A stretch of 64,000 nucleotides of DNA, from positions 372,001 to 436,000 of the forward strand of contig JACKDR010000001.1 in the NCBI GenBank assembly GCA_020633495.1, given 5' to 3'. Shown here one piece after another: positions 60,209-64,000 of the stretch. A program made the position numbers and the translations under genes. The notes beneath the pieces are model-generated. The model made no database searches and had not been told where the DNA came from. It saw only the letters and a program-made list of their open reading frames with translations. Numbering within the stretch: the first letter of the stretch is position 1; the number at the start of each line of letters is the position of its first letter. The DNA is from Kofleriaceae bacterium (GTDB taxonomy: Bacteria > Myxococcota_A > Polyangia > Haliangiales > Haliangiaceae).

Positions 60209-61050
60209 TCGACGACCTCGCCGCGATGCTCGCCGACCGCCGCGTCGTCGCGCTCACCGGCGCCGGATGCTCGACCGAGTCGGGGATCCCCGACTATCGC
60301 GGCCCCGGCGCGACGACGCCGCGGCGGCCGCCGATCCAGTACCGCGAGTTCATGGATCGCCCCGACGGCCGGCGCCGCTACTGGGCCCGCGCGGTGCTGG
60401 GCTGGCCGCGGATCCGCGACGCCACGCCCAACCCGGCGCACCGCGCGCTCGCCGGGCTCGAGCGCCGCGGCGCGCTCGCCGGCCTGATCACCCAGAACGT
60501 CGACGGCCTGCACGGCGCCGCCGGCAGCCGGCGCGTCGTCGAGCTGCACGGCGCGCTCGCCCTGGTCCGCTGCACCGGCTGCGGCGCGCGCACCCCGCGC
60601 GCCGACCTGCAGCGCCGCCTGCTCGACGCCAACCCCGGCTGGCTCGAGGTCGGCGACCGCGCCGCCGCCGCGGCGCCCGACGGCGACGCCCAGCTCCCCG
60701 ACGACGCGGTCGCCGGCTTCGTCGTGGTCGCGTGCGAGGCCTGCGGCGGCGTGCTCAAGCCCGACGTCGTGTTCTTCGGCGAGAACGTGCCCCGCGACAC
60801 CACCGACGCGGCGTGGGCGCTGTTCGATCGCGCCGAGGTGCTGCTGGTGGTGGGCTCGTCGCTGACCGTGTTCTCCGGCTACCGCTTCGTGCGCCGCGCC
60901 GCCGAGCGCGGCGTGCCGGTCGCGATCGTCAACCGCGGCCCGACCCGCGGCGACGACGCCGCGCAGGTGCGCGTCGACGGCCTCGCCGGCGAGGTCCTGC
61001 CCGCGCTGGCCGCGGCGCTGGGCGGCCCGCGCCCCGACATCACTCGGTAA
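60205..61050 (+). CDS. Sir2-family NAD-dependent protein deacylase
   Basis: 281 aa. Full sirtuin set: TGAGCSTESGIPDYRGPG, TQNVDGLH, catalytic His in ELHGALALVRCTGC, two zinc pairs (CTGC and CEAC), KPDVVFFGENVP, and VGSSLTVFSGYRFV plus NRGPTRGDD. The enzyme removes acyl groups from lysines using NAD. The ATG overlaps the stop of the preceding gene. The insert of about 25 residues between the two Cys pairs is normal for class III sirtuins. Confidence 0.93.
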   Translation: MIDDLAAMLADRRVVALTGAGCSTESGIPDYRGPGATTPRRPPIQYREFMDRPDGRRRYWARAVLGWPRIRDATPNPAHRALAGLERRGALAGLITQNVDGLHGAAGSRRVVELHGALALVRCTGCGARTPRADLQRRLLDANPGWLEVGDRAAAAAPDGDAQLPDDAVAGFVVVACEACGGVLKPDVVFFGENVPRDTTDAAWALFDRAEVLLVVGSSLTVFSGYRFVRRAAERGVPVAIVNRGPTRGDDAAQVRVDGLAGEVLPALAAALGGPRPDITR

Positions 61051-61110
61051 TGCGCCGCGTCAGCCGTCGCGGTTGCGCGCGCGGCGGGATTGCGACTAGT
61101 GTCCGCCGCC

Positions 61111-62943
61111 GTGACCGAGAGTCAGACCTCCGCCACCGCCTCGTCCTCCGCGTCGGCCGCCGCCCCCCGCGGCGAGCTGACCGTGCCCGCGATCATCGCG
61201 GCCTTGCTGGTCGCCGCGATCATGGGCGCCAGCTACCCGTACATGGTGCTGAAGCTCGGCTTCGGCCCCAACGTGTCGGTGGTCGCGGCGTTCTTCGGCT
61301 TCATCATCCTGAACCTGATCTCGTACCGGACCTACGATCGCTGGCAGAACAACATCGTCCAGACCGCGGGCACCTCGGCGGCCCAGACCGCCTTCATGTG
61401 CGTGCTGCTGGGCGCGTTCGACATGCTGCGCGAGGCCAAGGCGATCGACGTCGAGCTGAGCCCGTTCGGCTCGTTCCTGTGGCTGACCACCGCGTGCAGC
61501 CTCGGCGTGTTGCTGGCGGTGCCGCTGCGCCGCCACTTCATCGTCGACGAGAAGCTGCCGTTCGTCGACGGCGTCGCCGCCGGCGAGACGCTGATCGTGC
61601 TGGATCCGCCGCGCGGCAAGGACCGCGACCCGGAGCTGTTCAAGAAGGCCAAGCAGGCCACCTGGGCCCTGGTCATCGGCGTCGTCGCGTCGGGCGCGTT
61701 CATGGCGGTCCGCGACGAGGCCCAGATCCTCAAGTGGGTGAGCGACGCCTGGGTGCCGACGTGGGTGATCGGCTCGGTGGTGCTGGCCAAGATGGGCGTC
61801 GGCTACGCCTACGGCTTCCTGTCCCTGGGCTCCGGCATGCTGATCGGCCTGCGCATCAACGTCAGCATGATGCTCGGCGGCGTCCTCGCCTGGATCGTCC
61901 TGCCGCCCCTGCTGGTCGACCACGGCATCGTGCCGCCCAACCCGACCAAGACCCAGGTGCTGCTGACCTGGGTGATGTGGCCGGCCACCGGCATGCTGGT
62001 CGCCGGCGGCCTCGCGGCCCTGGCCCTGCGCTGGCGCCTGCTGATCGACACCTTCAAGAGCCTGCGCAACGCCCGCATCGGCTCGACCGAGTTCCCGCTC
62101 AAGTGGGTGGTCGCCGGCATCTGCGTCCTCAGCGTCGCGCTGTGCGCGGTGCAGTACATCATGCTCGACATGCCGATCTGGATGACCACCGCGGCCATCG
62201 TGCTGTCGGTGCCGCTGATGCTGGTCGGCCTGCGCGTCCTCGGCGAGACCAACTGGGGCCCGATCAGCGCGCTGTCCAACATGATGCAGGGCGTGTTCGC
62301 CGCGATCGCACCGGGCAACATCGGCGCCAACATGGTCGCCAGCGGCACCGCCGGCACCGTCGCGGTGTCGTCCGAGGCCATCATGCAGGACTACAAGTGC
62401 GGCGAGGTCCTGGGCTCGACGCCGCGCAGCCTGACCATCGCGCAGCTGCTGGCCGTGCCGGTCGGCGCCGCCGCGGTGGCGTGGACCTACCAGGCGCTGG
62501 TCGGCACCTACGGCATCACCGCCCAGAACTTCCTGATGCACCCGGCCAAGGAGATGACGGAGCCCGGCCTGGCCTCGCCGATCTCGGTCAAGTGGGCCGG
62601 CTTCGCCCAGATCCTGCGCGAGGGCGTCGGCGTCCTGCCGAGCTCGGCGCTGTGGGCCCTGCTCGGCTTCTCGGTGCTCGGCATCATCCTCACCGTCCTC
62701 GAGAGCCGGCCCCGCCTGAAGAAGTGGGTGCCGTCGCCGACCGGCATCGGCATCGGCATGCTGGTGCCGTTCGCGGTCATCGCGGCGATGTTCGTCGGCG
62801 GCATCCTGGGCACGGTCTGGGAGAAGACCGACAAGAAGTCCGCGGACACGTACATGGTGCCGTTCGCGTCCGGCCTGATCGCCGGCGAGGCCATGGTCGC
62901 GGTCCTGGTGCCGCTGCTGCTGTGGCTCGGCCTCGGCGGCTGA
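61111..62943 (+). CDS. OPT-family oligopeptide/metal transporter
   Basis: 610 aa from GTG 61111 (the longer TTG 61090 start is less likely). About fifteen membrane helices: ELTVPAIIAALLVAAIMGASYPYMVLKLGFGPNVSVVAAFFG, AAQTAFMCVLL, and GFLSLGSGMLIGLRINVSMMLGGVLAWIVLPP near the middle, with conserved NMVASGTAGTVAVSSEAIMQDYKCGEVLGSTPRSL. These are characteristic of OPT transporters of prokaryotic type, which carry peptides or metal chelates. It stands alone 60 bp after the sirtuin gene. Confidence 0.88.
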   Translation: MTESQTSATASSSASAAAPRGELTVPAIIAALLVAAIMGASYPYMVLKLGFGPNVSVVAAFFGFIILNLISYRTYDRWQNNIVQTAGTSAAQTAFMCVLLGAFDMLREAKAIDVELSPFGSFLWLTTACSLGVLLAVPLRRHFIVDEKLPFVDGVAAGETLIVLDPPRGKDRDPELFKKAKQATWALVIGVVASGAFMAVRDEAQILKWVSDAWVPTWVIGSVVLAKMGVGYAYGFLSLGSGMLIGLRINVSMMLGGVLAWIVLPPLLVDHGIVPPNPTKTQVLLTWVMWPATGMLVAGGLAALALRWRLLIDTFKSLRNARIGSTEFPLKWVVAGICVLSVALCAVQYIMLDMPIWMTTAAIVLSVPLMLVGLRVLGETNWGPISALSNMMQGVFAAIAPGNIGANMVASGTAGTVAVSSEAIMQDYKCGEVLGSTPRSLTIAQLLAVPVGAAAVAWTYQALVGTYGITAQNFLMHPAKEMTEPGLASPISVKWAGFAQILREGVGVLPSSALWALLGFSVLGIILTVLESRPRLKKWVPSPTGIGIGMLVPFAVIAAMFVGGILGTVWEKTDKKSADTYMVPFASGLIAGEAMVAVLVPLLLWLGLGG

Positions 62944-62962
62944 GCGGCCGCCGCCGCGCGCG

Positions 62963-64000
62963 CTACAGGCCCAGCACGATCGCGGCCCAGTAGGCGCCCC
63001 ACAGCCCGACGTCCTTGCCATACACCGGCCGACCCGGCAGGCTGGCGGCGGTGCCGCCGCCGCGCGCCGGCGCGACGCCGGTGGGCGCCACCGGGTAGCC
63101 GTGGGCCATGCCGTCGACGGTGACCGTCGCGATCAGCAGGCGGCCGTCGCCGTCGCGGTACTCGCGGTAGACGTGGCCGGCGTGGCCGGGATCGAGGCGG
63201 CCCTCGACCTCGGGGGTCTGGTCGGCGCCCTGCGCCGCGGTCCACTGATCGACGAGCTCGCGGGTGAAGCTGGGGTGCACCGTGGCGTCGGCGGTGCCGA
63301 CGATCGCGATCACCGGCGGGTACGGGCCGGGGCCCGGCATGACCGCGGCGCGCGCCGCCGGGGTCTCGTCGTGCTCGGTGAAGAAGTAGCCGAGGGCGCC
63401 GACGTCGGTGCCGGTGTAGCCGCGGTACGGCAGCGCGGCGTCGACGACGGCGCCGGCGAAGCGCCCCGGGTGGACCGCCAGCAGATCGACGACCAGCGCC
63501 GCGCCCGACGAGAAGCCGGCGAGGTAGACGCGGTCGGGATCGACGTCGACCGCGGCGGCCGCGGCGTCGATCATCGCGACCACGCCGGCGGCGTCGCCGC
63601 CGCCGGCCTGGGCCTCGGCGCTCCACCAGTCGAAGCACTGCTGGACCTGGCTCGCCTCCTCGGCGTGGACCGTGACGAAGCCGCGGGCGTCGGCGAGCTG
63701 GTTCCAGCCGCCGTTGGCGGCGTGGACCGCGGCGTCCTCCCAGCAGCCGTGCAGCACCACCACCAGCGGGCGCGGCTCGCCCACCGGTAGCCCGGGCGGC
63801 ACGTGCAGGTAGCCGGCGAGCCCGCCGAAGTCGCCGGCCAGCGGCGCGAACCCGACCGGGTCGTGCAGCGCGGCGTCGGGCGCGACGACCGCGGCGTCGA
63901 TCGTCGCGTCGGCCGGCGACGCCGCGTCGGGCGTCGCGGCGTCGAGCCGCGCCGCGTCGGGCGACGCCGCGTCCGGGGCGACGTCGTCGCCGGCGCCGGC
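62963..64000 (-). CDS. PHB-depolymerase-like esterase, partial
   Basis: The N-terminus is cut by the window end; about 345 residues are visible. The upstream part is a PDAA/SPDAA low-complexity linker of a myxobacterial lipoprotein type. The catalytic core has LVVVLHGCWEDA (oxyanion hole), nucleophile in AGFSSGAALVVD, acid VGTADATVHPS and His in VDGMAHGYPV, with the LPYRGY and GHAGHVYRE loops of the PHB depolymerase/feruloyl esterase (CE1) group. Likely a secreted or surface esterase. No catalytic residue is missing. Confidence 0.85.
   Translation of the reverse strand, partial: AGAGDDVAPDAASPDAARLDAATPDAASPADATIDAAVVAPDAALHDPVGFAPLAGDFGGLAGYLHVPPGLPVGEPRPLVVVLHGCWEDAAVHAANGGWNQLADARGFVTVHAEEASQVQQCFDWWSAEAQAGGGDAAGVVAMIDAAAAAVDVDPDRVYLAGFSSGAALVVDLLAVHPGRFAGAVVDAALPYRGYTGTDVGALGYFFTEHDETPAARAAVMPGPGPYPPVIAIVGTADATVHPSFTRELVDQWTAAQGADQTPEVEGRLDPGHAGHVYREYRDGDGRLLIATVTVDGMAHGYPVAPTGVAPARGGGTAASLPGRPVYGKDVGLWGAYWAAIVLGL

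Overview
This window looks like chromosomal DNA from a very GC-rich myxobacterium (Myxococcota; I would guess the Haliangiales/Kofleriaceae side, which is inference). The evidence is the extreme third-position GC, many GTG starts, GTGA/ATGA stop-start overlaps, a Ser/Thr kinase with a PEGA tail, class III cyclase and CheW signalling genes, MYXO-CTERM-type C-termini (a Cys/Gly-rich patch, one hydrophobic helix, an Arg cluster) on secreted proteins, Asp-Ala and Pro-Ala linkers on surface proteins, and TSP3/OmpA and PKD proteins. I saw no rRNA, tRNA or CRISPR array.

Layout. 1-9 kb (minus): a membrane sensor cut by the window edge, CheW and an SRPBCC/DUF5939 adenylate cyclase; an RNA-repair pair (HD-Pnk end-healing enzyme plus ATP-dependent RNA ligase) with a methyltransferase; a secreted TPR-like protein and a PEGA Ser/Thr kinase. 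9-14 kb (plus): a Cys/Trp repeat protein, a short MurE-like ligase, a siroheme-synthase-like dehydrogenase, an AlkB-like dioxygenase and an ArsB/NhaD-type permease. 14-21.7 kb: small metabolic genes, including a TetR regulator with a matching operator in the neighbouring hydrolase gene. 21.7-23.7 kb: a complete-looking group II intron, in the same orientation as the metallophosphoesterase gene and ending just upstream of its start codon. 23.9-34.7 kb: porin (frame broken), YdjY-like lipoprotein, O-methyltransferase, OmpA/TSP3 protein, radical SAM protein and a giant PKD/Fn3 MYXO-CTERM protein.

34.8-45.3 kb (minus): a MoxR-DUF58-BatA/vWA operon headed by a squalene-cyclase-fold lipoprotein. 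Most of its reading frames are broken by small indels in GC tracts. 45.3-49.7 kb (plus): an ebo-type cluster (EboA, TatD hydrolase EboB, TIM-barrel EboE, phosphodiesterase EboF). 49.8-54 kb: an AcoR-type sigma-54 activator divergent from an acetaldehyde dehydrogenase/DUF779 pair. 54-55.5 kb: a broken lipoprotein gene, a Y1 (RAYT-like) transposase and a GC-rich repeat array. 55.5-59.1 kb (minus): a second ebo-like block (myo-inositol-1-phosphate synthase, UbiA/EboC, xylose-isomerase-like TIM barrel, possible SUKH protein). 59.1-64 kb: a matrixin-like secreted protein lacking its catalytic Glu, a sirtuin, an OPT transporter and a PHB-depolymerase-like esterase cut by the window end.

The most interesting system is the ebo (metabolite-traffic) cluster. 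It is split into two operons about 6 kb apart, and an inositol-phosphate synthase stands where the usual 3-dehydroquinate-synthase-like EboD would be expected. The RNA-repair operon is second. At least nine reading frames are interrupted by one or more indels in GC tracts; sequencing or assembly error is the simplest explanation for many of them.
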